Shown in pieces: positions 1 to 12,206 of a DNA stretch of 64,000 nt; positions within the stretch are counted from its first letter, which is position 1; every line of letters starts with the position of its first letter. This stretch comes from Poronia punctata. Its lineage: Eukaryota > Ascomycota > Sordariomycetes > Xylariales > Xylariaceae. Both the position numbers and the translations under genes were made by a program. Location: contig MU401603.1 in NCBI GenBank assembly GCA_022579005.1, forward strand, positions 1-64,000, written 5' to 3'. Below the pieces are notes generated by a model. The model saw only the letters and a program-made list of their open reading frames with translations, was not told the origin of the DNA and made no database searches.

Positions 1-3000
1 ATAAGCTATAATTATTATTAATTAAAAAAATAAAAAAATAATATATAATAAATATTTACTTAAAAAGCTTACTAGCTATATTATTAATATATATACTATA
101 TTTAAACTAAGCTTATATTAATTATTAGTTATAGTTTATTTAATTATATTTTTTTTTACTTTTTTTAGCTAGCTTAGTTGCTTATTTAATTAATTAAATA
201 TAACTTATTTAATATACTTAGTTTTTAAAATTTTTAATAATCTTACTTTATATTTAACTTATTAATTAAACTTTTATATAATATATATAATAAGTTTATA
301 AGTATTATTAAATAAAAAGTTTTAAAAAAATAAAGCTATTAAAAACTAAAAACTTTATTTTATTAAAAGCTTAAATATATATATAATAAATTTATAATAA
401 TTATAAAGTAAAAACATAAATACTTATTTAATTTTTAAATATTATTTTAATTATTATAACTTAATTATTAATTATTAAACATTATTTTAAATTTTAAAAA
501 ATATTTTTATTTATAATTTTATTTAAAATAAATTTTTTATATTATTTAAATAAAATATAAGTTTATTATTAAATTTTATATTATATTATAAAGCTTATTT
601 TTAAATAATATAAAAAATTTAAAAGTTATATTTAATTTAATTTTATATATATATATATATAATATATTTAAATAATTAAATATATATTAAACTTATATAT
701 TACTTATAAAATACTTTTTTAAAAGGTTTAAATATAAACTTTTAATATAACTATACTAAAAAGCTAGCATATAGGCAGCATGTCCGCAGCATATGCTAAC
801 AATGTTAAAAAACATAGCGTTAAAAATTAATTAAAAGTCTTATATTAGTTAAAGACATACGTTTTATAACAATATTATACTACCTATGCTTTGCCTATGT
901 CGCAAATACACTACAGGTATGCAACGCGTATGCTGCGCCTAAGTAATTCTATATCCTATATCTACAGCATTAGCTAGGCATATAGACAGCATATTTGAAG
1001 CATATGCTCACAGTCATTTAAAACATAACATATAAACCTAATTAAAAGCCTTGTAGTAATTAAAAATATACGTTTTAAAAGTGCTTATTTTATTTAAAAT
1101 TTGCCTATGCTATAAATATCCTACTAGTATGCTACGCGTATGCTGCGCCTAGGTGTAGCTGTGTTTTATATCCAAAGCATAGGCGTAACACAGGCACAGC
1201 ATACGCATTGTTTGTTTTATTACTATATTAAACAGTTTATATAGCTTATTTAAACTATTTTTTTTTATTTAAATAATTTAATTAAACTTTTATGTTTATA
1301 TATATATGCTAGGCCTATGCTTTAGTTTAAATAGCCTCTTTTAGCTCTTAAAGCTTTGCAATCATTTTTTGTGCTTTTAAGTTGTTTTTTAATGTAGCTT
1401 GCACTTATAACTCTGCTTTACGCCTAGCTTTTACCTAGCGTAGGCACTTTGCTATTTTAGCTTTTTTTTAAGCTACTGTAGCCTTAATGTCTGCTTAGGC
1501 TACTAATATATTATTTTTTTTGCGCTTTTTTAATAAAGACAAGGTAGTTGCTTAAGCATGTGCTATGCTAATAGCTTAGCTAAATATTAGTAACTAAGCT
1601 ATATTTGGTTGCAGTATATATTAAGTATATAAAAGGCTAAAAGGGTTTTAGCTAGCTATTAGTTGTTATATTAAAATAGGAGGTATAAGGAAGTTAAGAG
1701 AAAAACTAGCGTTTAGTACTAGTTAGCGTATAGTAGGCGTATAATAACGCAATAAAGAGCTTAGTACTAAAAGACTTGATAATTTATTGCGTATGCTTTG
1801 CATAAGCGTACTAGTAAGCAAGTTAAAAGCTTTTAATAATATTTTATTATTAAATTCTAATAAATTAACCTCTAAGTTACTTACTTTTATAAGCATATGT
1901 ATATTACTTGCTTGCTTATATAGATTTTAAGGGTTAAATAGCAATGTTAGGTGTTTTAGCTTATGTTTAGCTTGCTGTTGTAAACGTGTATTGCTTTGCT
2001 TAATGTTTTAAGCTAGTTAGTTTGTTTTTTTTACTAACTTCTAATACTGTTTAGTATTGTATGCCTCTTGCTGCATACGCTTAGCATTAAGCGCGTATTA
2101 ATATGTCTGTAAACTAATGTTGTTAGCATATAGGCAGCATATATGCAGCACGTGCTAAGCTTATATACATACTGTAGTACTGCTGCTAAAAGGGTTTGCT
2201 AGCGTCTTATATTTTAATTATAAACAAAATGTAGCTTTTTAATAATGTTGTTATTTTTGCGTGCAAATAACCTAGCTGTTAATAGCACTTTAAATTTGCT
2301 AGCTACAAAACCGGTAACAATTTAGTTAGCGTTTTTGTTTTTAAACTAAAACTAAAGTTTAGGAAATTAATTGCGTAGGTTTTGCAAGTGTATAGCATAC
2401 GCTGCCTTTGTGCTTAAATTCTATAAAATATATAGCTAATAAATAACTAGATAAACTAGAAACTTCTTTTAAAAGTTATGCTAAACATATACTTAGCAAA
2501 AAATAAGCAAATGCTACAAATGCTTTTGCTATATACGTATAAGGTCTAATGTTTAAAAATATGTACTAAGCCTTATAAACTAGTTAGCTATAATAAAAAA
2601 CACTTTTATATGCTAGGCAAATGCTTACTATATGCTTGCTTGCTATTTATATTATATATAATATATTATATTGTATTAAAATTACCGGTAATATAATGCT
2701 AAGCAATAGGCTAGCTAGAAAGCTTACTTATAACCTTAAATATTAACTAAAACATTTAAGTATATGCTAGCTATAAGTTAGTTATTATAATTGCATATAT
2801 ATAACTTTTAGTACTTAAAATAGCAAGTTAATATATATAAAACATATACTTAGTAAATAGAAAACATATGCTGCTTTTTTTAGTTTTATTTTATAATAAT
2901 AAACATGTTTAGCTTGCTGCAAATAATTTTAAATGTTATATTTATTTGTAAATACAGCTAGTATATAAAAGCAATAGCTTAGGCCTGTGTATAGCATATA

Positions 3001-5230
3001 ACAATGTAGTTATTATTTTTTAGTTGCTTTATACGCTATATAAAAGTTTTAAACCTTAGTTAACAAGACTTAAAGTAGTGCTTTTAAATAATGCCTAGCA
3101 TATAGTTAGTATATGCTAAACATATATGCATAGTAAACTTAGCTATATTTATACCTTTAAATTGTAATCTATTAAAATATTAAAACATTTTCTTTATACG
3201 TAGCATATATGCTATGCGGTTATAGCAATTTATGCTTTATGCAAGGTTTAAAAGTAAGCTTGCACTATATTGCTAAAGCAATAGTTAAATATAAAAGGCA
3301 TGCTAAATAGTAGCTAAATAAATAGTTAGCATATGTTTAGCCTATGTCTAGCATACTTATAGTTAATATATTAGGTATTTTGCTTAGAATATTTATATTT
3401 TAAATTGTATTTTGCAAGTCTTTTTGTAATTGCTGCGGCGTTTTGTTTAGATATAGCAAAAAGTAGTTATAATATTTTTTTGCTATAAGCATAATATATA
3501 GTATACGTATAGTATTGTATAGAATATATATATTAAACTAGGTAAGGCATGTTGTATGCAAAATAATCTTGCTAGGCTTTTAGGGATAATTATATGCTGT
3601 ATATACTTAGCCTAAGCAAAACATAATAAAATAAGATAACTTATAGCAGTATTTCTAACGTTTTTGCTTATTGCTAATATATATACATTGTTTATGCTTA
3701 TGCGTAGAAGATATTTTGCATATGCTTTATAAGTAATTAATGTTAATAAACTTAACTATTAATAAATACTTAGCAAAATGCTAGTTATTTAAACTGTTTT
3801 AGTATAGATAGCTAATTTAAAGTTACTATATATTGTTAGCATATATAAAGCAAAAGCAAAGCAAAAGCATACTATAGTACTTATACTAAACTTATTACTA
3901 TATATAGTAAAGTTAACTGTATTATATACTATATTAGGTATATTTAGCATAATATACTTTGTAGTATAAGTATTTTACGCTTTTTTAAATGTAAAATAAA
4001 ACCTATAAAGTATTAGTATATGTTAAGCATATATACTGCATATACATTGTATATATTAAACTTACTTTTTAGTATTGTCTTAGATGCTTGTAAATATTGT
4101 AGTTTATATAATAAGCTTGCTAGCTTGTTTTTGTAACTTTAACACTTTAAATAGCGAAATTTTGCTAGTTTTATAAAATATAAAGTTTTTGTAAAGGTAT
4201 TAGCAGTAGCTTATACCTAAGCATTTAAACTTTTAGTACTAGCACTTATATTAAACGTTTTTGCGCTTGCTTTGTATATAGTTAGCATATGCTAGTAGTA
4301 AATAAAAAAAAAACTTATAAGATAGTAAAATATAAAGTGTTAACCTTGTTTAATAAGTATATTAAATATTAAATCTATGCTTAGTTGTTAGCATATGCTA
4401 TATATATAAATATTAATTTATACCTTTAACATTTTATTTTTAATAAATTTATAAACTTAAGCTTTATTTATATACTTAACGTTTGCTGCATTAATATTTT
4501 CTAGCTAGATAAAATGTGCTATTTTGTTTGCTAATGTATTTAAATAAGCTAGTATAAAGTAATAGTTTTTTGCGTAGCAAAATATAACCTTGTTATAGCT
4601 ATGCTAGCTTATAATAAGTTTATTTACTTAAATAGTTTCTTATACTGCGTATTAGCACTTGCTAAGCATATGCTTTTAGGGGATTTTAATTTGTATAGGG
4701 TTAAAGCTTAATACGCCTGCAAGGTTAAAGTTTGTAGTTGCTAGAAGCTAGTTGCTAATGCAAAGCGTAGGCTTTGTATTAGTATTTTCCTTGTAACTTA
4801 AATCTATTGTGTTTATAAACAGTAGCGATAGTTTTATAGCTTAGCTAGCTATTATAAACAGCATAAGATAAGACTATAGTTAAAGTTAGCATATTTTTTA
4901 TATATGCTTTGCTTTTGTTTATATTTACATTATCTGGCAGTATAAATACTGTAGTTCCTTGCTCTTGCAAAGAGGTATAGTTTAATGTAGCTAATATTAT
5001 AAAGAGCTGCTAAACCTATATAGGACGTTTGCTATGCGTATGCTAGGCGTATGTATAATAGAGGTCGGCTTAATAAACGTGTGCTTTGCGTATGCTGGGC
5101 GTATGCGTAATGCTCTAAGGTTAAAATCCTTTAATGTACTAAAAATTTTTAAGAAGTATTAGAATACATAAAAGCTGCTGCAGGCTGCTAAAAACGGCTA
5201 GCGTATAAAAATAGTGTATAGGTAGCGTTC
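1..5230. other. AT-rich, RIP-like gene-free block (left)
   Basis: The block is overwhelmingly A+T with no coding-like reading frame on either strand. Remaining C and G bases occur mainly in GC, AG, CT and CG steps, and CpA/TpG are scarce, as expected where RIP has converted CpA to TpA. The first ~760 bp are almost pure A/T. From ~765 onward short less-mutated words survive, notably palindromes of the type AGCATATGCT and GCGTATGC. The switch to normal composition is abrupt at ~5.23-5.30 kb. It is probably a degenerate repeat island, but the original element cannot be identified. Confidence 0.8.
766..1190. repeat. Degenerate tandem repeat, ~210-bp period, two units
   Basis: The unit beginning near 771 (ATAGGCAGCAT...GCAGCATATGCT) is followed about 211 bp later by a diverged copy near 982 (ATAGACAGCAT...AAGCATATGCT). 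The shared landmark ACGCGTATGCTGCGCCTA lies near 924 and again near 1134, an offset of 210 bp. A partial third copy of the unit start is seen near 2126 (GTTAGCATATAGGCAGCATA). Differences are largely transitions. The pattern fits a RIP-decayed satellite or duplicated transposon segment. Confidence 0.6.
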
Positions 5231-5300
5231 TTTTTAACCCCCTCGGAGTTAATAATGCCAAGTTTTGCTAGCGCGCTTTTTAACCCCCGCCGAGCTTTTA
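5228..5300. repeat. Short direct repeat at the edge of the left AT block
   Basis: The word CTTTTTAACCCCC, followed by a CGAG/CGGAG-containing stretch, occurs at about 5229 and again at about 5276. In both copies it is preceded by a GCG-containing hexamer. The two copies sit exactly on the composition boundary between AT-rich and normal DNA. This may be a remnant of an element terminus. Confidence 0.4.
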
Positions 5301-6603
5301 GTTACCCCAGCTGACCTACAACCCGGAGATGCACATGTGCCGCAGGCGATTACTCCGACAGGAAGACGGGAAGGTCTCATCGCATTGCCGCAGATGAGGA
5401 GCAAAACAGATGGCCTACTTTCAGCTTAGAAGGATGCAGGCACTGCAGGCACTGCAGGTTAGCAAAGGTTGGCAGTGTTTGTGAGGGAGAGGAATGGGAA
5501 GTCACCAATCAGCCTAGACCTGTATGATGTACAATAGACGATGTACAACATGGATTCAGCTCCTAGATAGCGACTTTAAGTGCTGAAATAAGACAGACGC
5601 CCAACTGCCTGTAGTCCCATCAACGGTTTTCCTGCAATCATCCACTTTCGCCGTTATGGACCATACGAGACATCATCCTTCTAGGTACTCGTAAAGATTG
5701 GGCCGAGCAAGAAGATGACTTAATAAACTTGACCAAACTTAGGTACCTACCTAGTCCATCGAGACATCCTGGACATCCTTGATTTTTTTGGCCATTTTCA
5801 TCATGCCGTCCGGGGGCGTCCGAGGTTTGTGGTTGGACGAATTACGACTCGAGAGTTTTAACCCCGTTTCGTCTCCATCCGACGTTGGTTGGTTAGCCAT
5901 CTAGGCACAAGCTGAACCACCGACGATGCAACTTGCCATTGGCTCCAATCCGGATGACTATGCTTCGTCCCCAGAGTTACAATAGCGAGCGATCCGCAGC
6001 CGTGGTCCGTGGTCCGACCCCTAGTTAGAAGAGACTAGGTAGCAGACTATGAACGACTCCGACGCGAGCAAAAGAACATTTCTTGCGCATCTGCAGGCTG
6101 TCTGGGGTCCCGTCTGATCTAATTATGCATGTCCATGCATATCTAGCAAACTCGCTACATGGTTTGCCTGCCTCAAACAAGGATTTAGGAATCGACCAGA
6201 TGACCCGCCTAGACGCTGTACCTACTTGGCCTGTGACGATGTGGTCGAGGCAGATACGGTGTGGTTCGGATGAGGATCCCGCAAGGCGTGCTGGGGCCAG
6301 GGATCCTCGCACTTTATATCTACACAACTCGACGTTGGTAGGTTGATATACGTTGCCACTTCCTTGGTCGCGCCCTTTCCTGCTGAGTCCTGTTGGAACC
6401 CGTCGGAAAAGAAGGGACATCTCGGTTCTGGTTGGTCTTTTGTCCGTGCTGCTCTCAGCTGAGCGTCTCATTCGCCCCCAATCGCCCTCACCGTCCTGCC
6501 AATGTCTCGTAGCCCATAAGCAATAAGCGAATCGGATTCACTTATAAATACAGCCGACCGCCAGCGAGCCTCAAGTCGACGATGACCCAGATAACAAGTC
6601 AAG
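5301..6603. other. Intergenic DNA upstream of the monooxygenase; no supported gene
   Basis: Composition is normal. Short overlapping open frames on both strands near 6.0-6.5 kb have no recognisable motif and no splice-consistent extension. Part of this stretch must be the promoter of the monooxygenase that starts at 6604. Confidence 0.5.
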
Positions 6604-8712
6604 ATGAAGGTGGAGATTATTCAGACCCCAAACCCCAGCACAGGCATGACGCGTCGTAGAGTTGCATCCTCTACACCGAGCAGGCAGACTCCAGAATCCA
6701 CAACCGCTAACGAATATGCGAATGGCGCAGTCAAGGAGCCGTATTCTGTCCGGGAGCAACCTCTGGGTACGGCTAAGCATGTCCGCGTCGTGGGCATCGG
6801 CGCCGGTGCAAGCGGCCTCAACATGATACGGACTCTTCGGCGAAATCTGAAGAATTACGAACATGTCGTTTACGAGAAGAATGGCAAGGTCGGGGGAACC
6901 TGGCACGAAAACCGCTACCCCGGCTGCAGGTGTGATGTGCCTAGTCACAATTATCAATTCTCCTGGCGGCCTAATCCCAAGTGGTCCAACTTCTTCTCAC
7001 CAGCAGAGGAAATAGAAAAATATCTCGACCAAATCTGCGAGGAAGAGCATATGATGGACGCCATCAGGACGCGACATAAAGTCATCGGGGCCTGGTGGGA
7101 TGAAATCCGAGGTCTTTGGGATTTGAGCGTCCAGAATCTGGAAACTGGCGAGCAATTTCGGGATCATGCGAACTTTATCGTCGACGCCTCTGGTATACTC
7201 AAGTAAGAAAGAAGCTAGCCAGGAGATGATGGCGAAAAATAGGAAATCCGGTTGCTGACAAGATTTGCCAGCAACTGGAAGTGGCCAGAAATACCGGGTC
7301 TGGACACATTTCAGGGAGAACTTATCCATACTGCCAACTGGCCGAAAGACTTTGACTACGCCAATAAGACGGTGGCTGTCATTGGCAACGGTTCCTCCGG
7401 CGTCCAGGTTGTGCCAGCAATACATCCGGGTTCGTAACAACAAGCGCCCTTTGCTGGTACGGGACATGTTAACTGATGCTCAACTCAGCTGTCGAGAAAG
7501 TCTACCATTTTGTCCGTACTCCGACCTGGGTCCTCCCTCCGAGGAGAATGGCTATGATGATGATGAACGGTCCGGCCAAACCCATATTGGGCCAACTTGA
7601 GATCGACGAGAAGGAAGACTTTAGTGCCGCGCAAATCGAAAAATTCCAGGATGACCCGGAATTTTATAGGAAGTTTGTCAAAGCCGTCGAACTCGACATC
7701 AACGGCGCTTTTGCAACTGTAAGGTGACCGCTTCCCCGCGCATGAGATATCCAGCTGGTCTAACCCATGGTCTAGCTTCTGAACGGTGGCCCCATACAAA
7801 AATTCGCGACTGCCAAAGTTACAGAGTGGATGACGGTGTGTCTAGGGGGCGACGAGGAACTTTGCCGAGCTCTTATTCCCACCTATCCCCTTGGTTGCCG
7901 ACGAATGACACCGGCACCAGGATATCTTGAGGCCTTGCGGTCACCGAAGAGCAAAGTGGTAACAGAGGGTATTGCGAGTGTTGTGCCTGATGGGATTCAG
8001 CTAGAATCGGGGGAAACGATCAAAGTCGATGCCATCATCTGCGCAACCGGTTTCGATACTTCGTTTACCCCAAGATTTCCACTTTTTGGCAGAAGTGGGA
8101 ATATCCAAGATAAATTTCGGCAAGAGGTACCGAAGAGCTATATGTCGTGTGCACTTTCCAATGTGCCAAATTACTTTAGTAAGCAACCCCTAACTCTTGA
8201 GTCTTTACCCCTTTGTCAGTCCCAAGCAAACCTTTTATCGGCAGCATTGCTTACCTCTCTGCAATTCAATAGCCATAATGGGACCAAACGCCCCTATAGG
8301 GCATGGTAGTGTATTCACCCTGAGTGAACACATAGCACGTTACATAACGCGCATTATCCAAAAATGCCAAGTCCAAGGTATCAAAGCGATATGTCCCTCG
8401 GATGGGGCCGTGAACGACTATAGTGCGCACATTGCTTCTTTCATGCCTCGGACATCCTGGGCATCGTCTTGTTCATCCTGGTTCAAAGGGGGCAAGGTTG
8501 ACGGCCCTGTTACCGCTCTTCACCCGGGGAGTCGTATACATTTCTTTCACATGCTTGAACAGTTCCGTGGAGAGGACTGGGACTATACTTACGACCATCC
8601 TTCCACCAACCGCTTCCATTATCTCGGTAACGGCTTTTCGACAAAGGAGCTTGACCCGGCCTTTGATTCTACCTGGTACCTTGAGGCAAGTGCCGATTCC
8701 CTCCTGGGATAG
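6604..8712 (+). CDS. Type I Baeyer-Villiger (FAD/NADPH) monooxygenase
   Basis: Predicted flavoprotein that inserts oxygen next to a ketone, or oxidises a similar substrate, using FAD and NADPH. I join five exons: 6604-7202, 7272-7429, 7489-7718, 7776-8178 and 8273-8712. They total 1,830 nt and keep one frame, giving 609 aa. Seen: FAD Rossmann motif GIGAGASG at residues ~64-71; the Baeyer-Villiger fingerprint FxGxxxHxxxWP, intact at ~213-224 (FQGELIHTANWP); second Rossmann motif GNGSSG; and GCRRMTPAPGYLEAL and GPNAPIGHGS, both typical of fungal members. The join at 8178/8273 restores NYFTIMGPNAPIG. The third junction uses a weaker donor (GTTCGT at 7430), so that exon edge is less certain. Length is normal for fungal family members. 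The gene sits 1.3 kb from the AT-rich block and its substrate is unknown. It could be a distant accessory of the NRPS cluster, but four unrelated genes lie between. Confidence 0.87.
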
Positions 8713-9612
8713 GCAACTAAGTTCCTACTTTCTAGGTACCCTGTTTGGTCTTACTACTTTATCCATGTGCCAAGAAGGTGCCGGGTTAGGAATGTGAGTC
8801 ACCCGCATTTGACGCGGGTCTATCCAATACGGCCCCGTAAAAGGCTCCGGACCCCTCCGTGAATGTGGGTTGTGGTTTCCGCGCCGGGCTGAACAAGGAG
8901 CATGACCTGTGAGGTACCTGCAGGTTTTCCAGGGCATGACACTCGAAAAAGGGGCGTACGTGTACGTGTACATGCACACATATGTGATAAACATGGCAGG
9001 CGCATGAGTAATACAAAGATTTATGGCCTACCCCCGGGGCAGGATAGCCAGCTAGCTGAATGTCTCCGCATGGTAGTGATCGATCAAGTTCGAATTGTTT
9101 CAGTGTGCGTCAGGCATCTTCAGTGACATGGCCCTCCGGGACTTGCCTTGCCCACCTTCCTATATACTCCCTTGACTTAACCTTAGGTAGGAAGAACACT
9201 AACCAAGCCCCCCGTAAGAGCACTCTTTCCTAACAGAAAGTGTAAACCACAGTCAAGATTAATCCCATTGGTTTGCCACCTTTCCAGTGTTCTCCCCTTA
9301 CTATACTTCTGACCAGTTTCACCTTTATTTTCCTATCTTCCACCACGCACCCCCGTCAAACACCCCGTCAAGTATCTTACTGTTTGTGCTTTGGTCATCA
9401 GAGGCTCGTCTATATACCTTTGAGCATCACACGCAGCAGAAGTTAGTCTATCCATACACATTCCCCGTATTATTTGGCCTCTGTAATTGCGTCTGCAGTT
9501 GGTGTTACAGGAGAACAACTCTCTGTATAGATTAGCCATATCCTCACATTGCCCTTCCCTAGAACGAGTCAGAAGCCGAGACAACAGCCAAGGTTAAGCC
9601 CAAAGTTCTATC
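8713..9612. other. Intergenic region without a supported gene
   Basis: This ~900-bp stretch follows the monooxygenase stop codon and precedes the next start codon. Open frames here are short, overlap on both strands and show no motif. A stretch at ~8955-8985 alternates purine and pyrimidine (GTACGTGTACGTGTACATG) and could be a small microsatellite. The pyrimidine-rich DNA at 9280-9480 probably belongs to the promoter of the downstream gene. Confidence 0.5.
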
Positions 9613-10829
9613 ATGTCGAGTATGCAGAGTATAGCGGAGGAGGTCGAACTCCAGACGCTGGCGGAACCAGTCGAACCAACCGGCGACAGCACTCTTCCGA
9701 CCCCAGCGACTCCAGTAGGACAGTCACCCGGCGAACTCAGCTACGACTCTGCCGAGGATAAGGGGAACCCCGTGCGACCTCCCACGCCTCCAAAGAGACG
9801 TCGAACTCCTTCTCCAGACGAGGAGCTCGCGACGCCAGCCCAAGACCCTGCTCCCACCTCTTCGACCTCCCAGAGCAGATCGAAGAAACATGTCCGTTTC
9901 GCAGAGCAAGCAGAGACGCGCGAATATGAGCCGTACGACAATACATACACCCAACACTCGCCATATAAACTCACGTTTGTGCCGACAGGAGTCAGTGTTG
10001 GTAGTGGAACCGGTAGTGCTCGTCAGGGTGCTGGCCTTGGCGGTACAACGCAATATTCAGCCGCAAGCTCGCCGTGGATAAAGGCGTACGATTCAAATGG
10101 TTTCCTGAAACTACCAGAAGACCATCGCAAGGAGAACCCATACTGCAAAGAAAGTAGCCAGGCCACTCCTACTAACAACCCTAGCCAGAGAAGTCAGGGG
10201 CTAGGGCAGGAATCCCTGCTGGCGACTTTCGATGAAGACGAGCTCGACTGTGGCGAACGCGGCGCGGCATTACGGAGCAATAAGTCGGCATTCCGCTCCG
10301 CTGGAACAGCACCCTAGGTGAGTATGTACAACGAGAGCGGCTTTTTGCGACTTCCTGAAGACACCTATACACAGCGACCGCGTCAGCCGTCCAAAGAACC
10401 CCAGCCGACGCCGTCACCGGCTATTCCTAAGAAATCTCTTACCAAGAAAAGCGACAAGAGCCAAGGCGGCGATAAAGCTGAAAGTTCTCGAGCTAGTCGT
10501 AGTCGTGGTCTTTCGCGGCTGGACGACTCGACAAATCGCCCGACTAGCTCACCTACAGCAGAACCCCAGGCGTAAGTCGAGAATATCCTCAAAACTCCCT
10601 TACCTGTCTACCTTGGACAGCCAACTGACACCCGAGCTTCCAGTACAGAAGGCGATACTGCGGATGTTTCTGAAGTAGAACAGGCACAGTAAGTCTCAGC
10701 CCAAAAGTTGAACCCCCCCCCGAGTCTCTCAGTCCCCCTTATGACAGCATTATCTCCAACAGAGCCGAAACCCCGAAGCGAGCTCGATGCGAGTCCAAAT
10801 GTGCTCCTTTTCCATGCTCCCTGATGTAG
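9613..10829 (+). CDS. Disordered nuclear-type protein with RVxF-like motif; in-frame TAG
   Basis: Family not recognised. Coding sequence runs 9613-10571, then exons 10644-10688 and 10763-10829, both joined by good GTAAGT...CAG signals that keep the frame. An in-frame TAG at 10315-10317 splits the first part, yet the same frame continues directly after it. Two copies of a YxxxGFLxLPED motif flank the stop: one before (AYDSNGFLKLPED), one after (MYNESGFLRLPED). The protein is rich in Pro, Ser, Thr and charged residues, so mostly disordered. It carries KHVRF, which fits the RVxF docking motif for protein phosphatase 1, a PPKRRR cluster and a C-terminal PKRAR, both resembling nuclear signals. The TAG may be removed by a weak 54-nt intron (GTCGGC at 10284 to AG at 10337), may be a true nonsense mutation, or may be read through. 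If uninterrupted the product would be about 356 aa; otherwise it stops at 234 aa. Confidence 0.55.
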
Positions 10830-12206
10830 AGGATCACACGATCTCCCCTCAAGGGTGGCAAGATGAAGAAGATGGGATCGGCTCTGCTTTGCACTTTCGA
10901 CTTTCTTCCTTTCCGTGGTTTTTCTTTTCTTGGCAGGAGTTGGGGGCGACGGTTTTGCTTCAAGGAGGCATGTTATTGCTGCTCTTCTTATCTGTTGCCT
11001 AATGGAACTAACCCTGATGTATAGATTTCCGTTGACACTTGTCGTCTGTCTTAGAGCCCTCCCGGTCTTTATCGACGTTATCCGGACACATAAAAAGCAC
11101 AAGGGCCGGCAACTTCGAGTTCATAACGGGTCTCTGTTTCATTCTGTCTTTTCCTTTCCTTTCCTTTCGGTCTACAGTTATTTCATTTGTGTCCAAGTTC
11201 CTTTTTTTCTTTGCCTTTTTGAAAGGCCTTCAAACTTGATACGAGACGACAATTTCGGATTGATCGGGTCGGATACGATACTTGTTCATCGAACCGTATA
11301 CGAGTGTCATGGACGAGCCATATCAAACAGCCAGTCAGCCGTCCGCTCTGAATCGATCATGTCAAACCTATACGTCTATACACTCGTCGGTGTGTTCCAT
11401 ACCAGAACACTTCGACCAAGGTACGCGTTCGAATATTACAAGAAAGGAAACCAAACACGGTCATGGGGGGGCATGGGAAAACCGACTTTCCATTTTCCAA
11501 CTGTTATCGAAACTCGTATCTCGCACGGTCTTGTTGGCTGTTATTCGCTACTATATCGACCTCTGTTTCCCCTTGTCTCCTTCGACTGTTACCCTTTCCG
11601 TCTCTGTTTACTTGCCGCAAGAGACACGGAAGAACAATAAGGGGATATGAAGGATGAAGAATGGGAGAAGAACGAAGTCGTGCTGTTTGAAACTACATGT
11701 TGGAACTGAAAGTGCCCGGGTTTAGGGGGTATTAGGGAGAACTTGTCAAAGGAAGGGAGTTGAACGCGGTCAGATAGTATAGGGGGTGGTTTTCTCTTCT
11801 CAACGAATGATGGTCGAGTTCAGAGTTGAGGCTAAGGGTTAGGGTGAACAGGGCAGTCAGGCGATTGCATGGTTCGCGCACACTATAGCCCTATTTAACG
11901 ACTGAAATACAACGGCGGCTTTTATCTGCTATAAACACAACTCTCTTACCCAGACACCCAGGGTTAATCGGAGTATCAATAAGTGGACGTGTAGGCGAAA
12001 GCCGTAATCATGAGCACTTCATGTCGCAGAAGATTGGAGGCTTCTATGTTGAACGCAAGAACGTCATCTCTTTTATTTACATACTGAAGCATAGGTGGAA
12101 CGTCACATCGTCGGAGTCGAGGCGATTGTGTCGCGTGTCGATCCAAAACAGCGACAGAAACAAATAGTAGGCCGTTACAAAATCGTTACAATTTTCCCTT
12201 TTTACA
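10830..12206. other. Intergenic stretch between convergent genes; no supported gene
   Basis: The region lies between the 3' end of the disordered-protein gene (plus) and the 3' end of the flavocytochrome gene (minus), so both 3' UTRs should lie here. It holds a 241-codon open frame on the plus strand (10915-11640) without homology-like motifs, which I treat as spurious. A short GGGTTAGGGT telomere-like word occurs near 11838. Confidence 0.5.

Noticed and set aside
6025..6471. 148-codon minus-strand frame and an overlapping 87-codon plus-strand frame
   Set aside because: They overlap on opposite strands, show no domain-like pattern and lie in the monooxygenase promoter.
6604..8712. Several separate short genes in the monooxygenase region
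   Set aside because: The pieces are ordered parts of one flavin monooxygenase and join into one 609-codon frame with four introns.
10915..11640. 241-codon open frame on the plus strand
   Set aside because: It has no motif, a composition biased to Phe/Leu/Cys/Arg, and overlaps another similar-sized frame. It lies in what should be 3' UTR of convergent genes.
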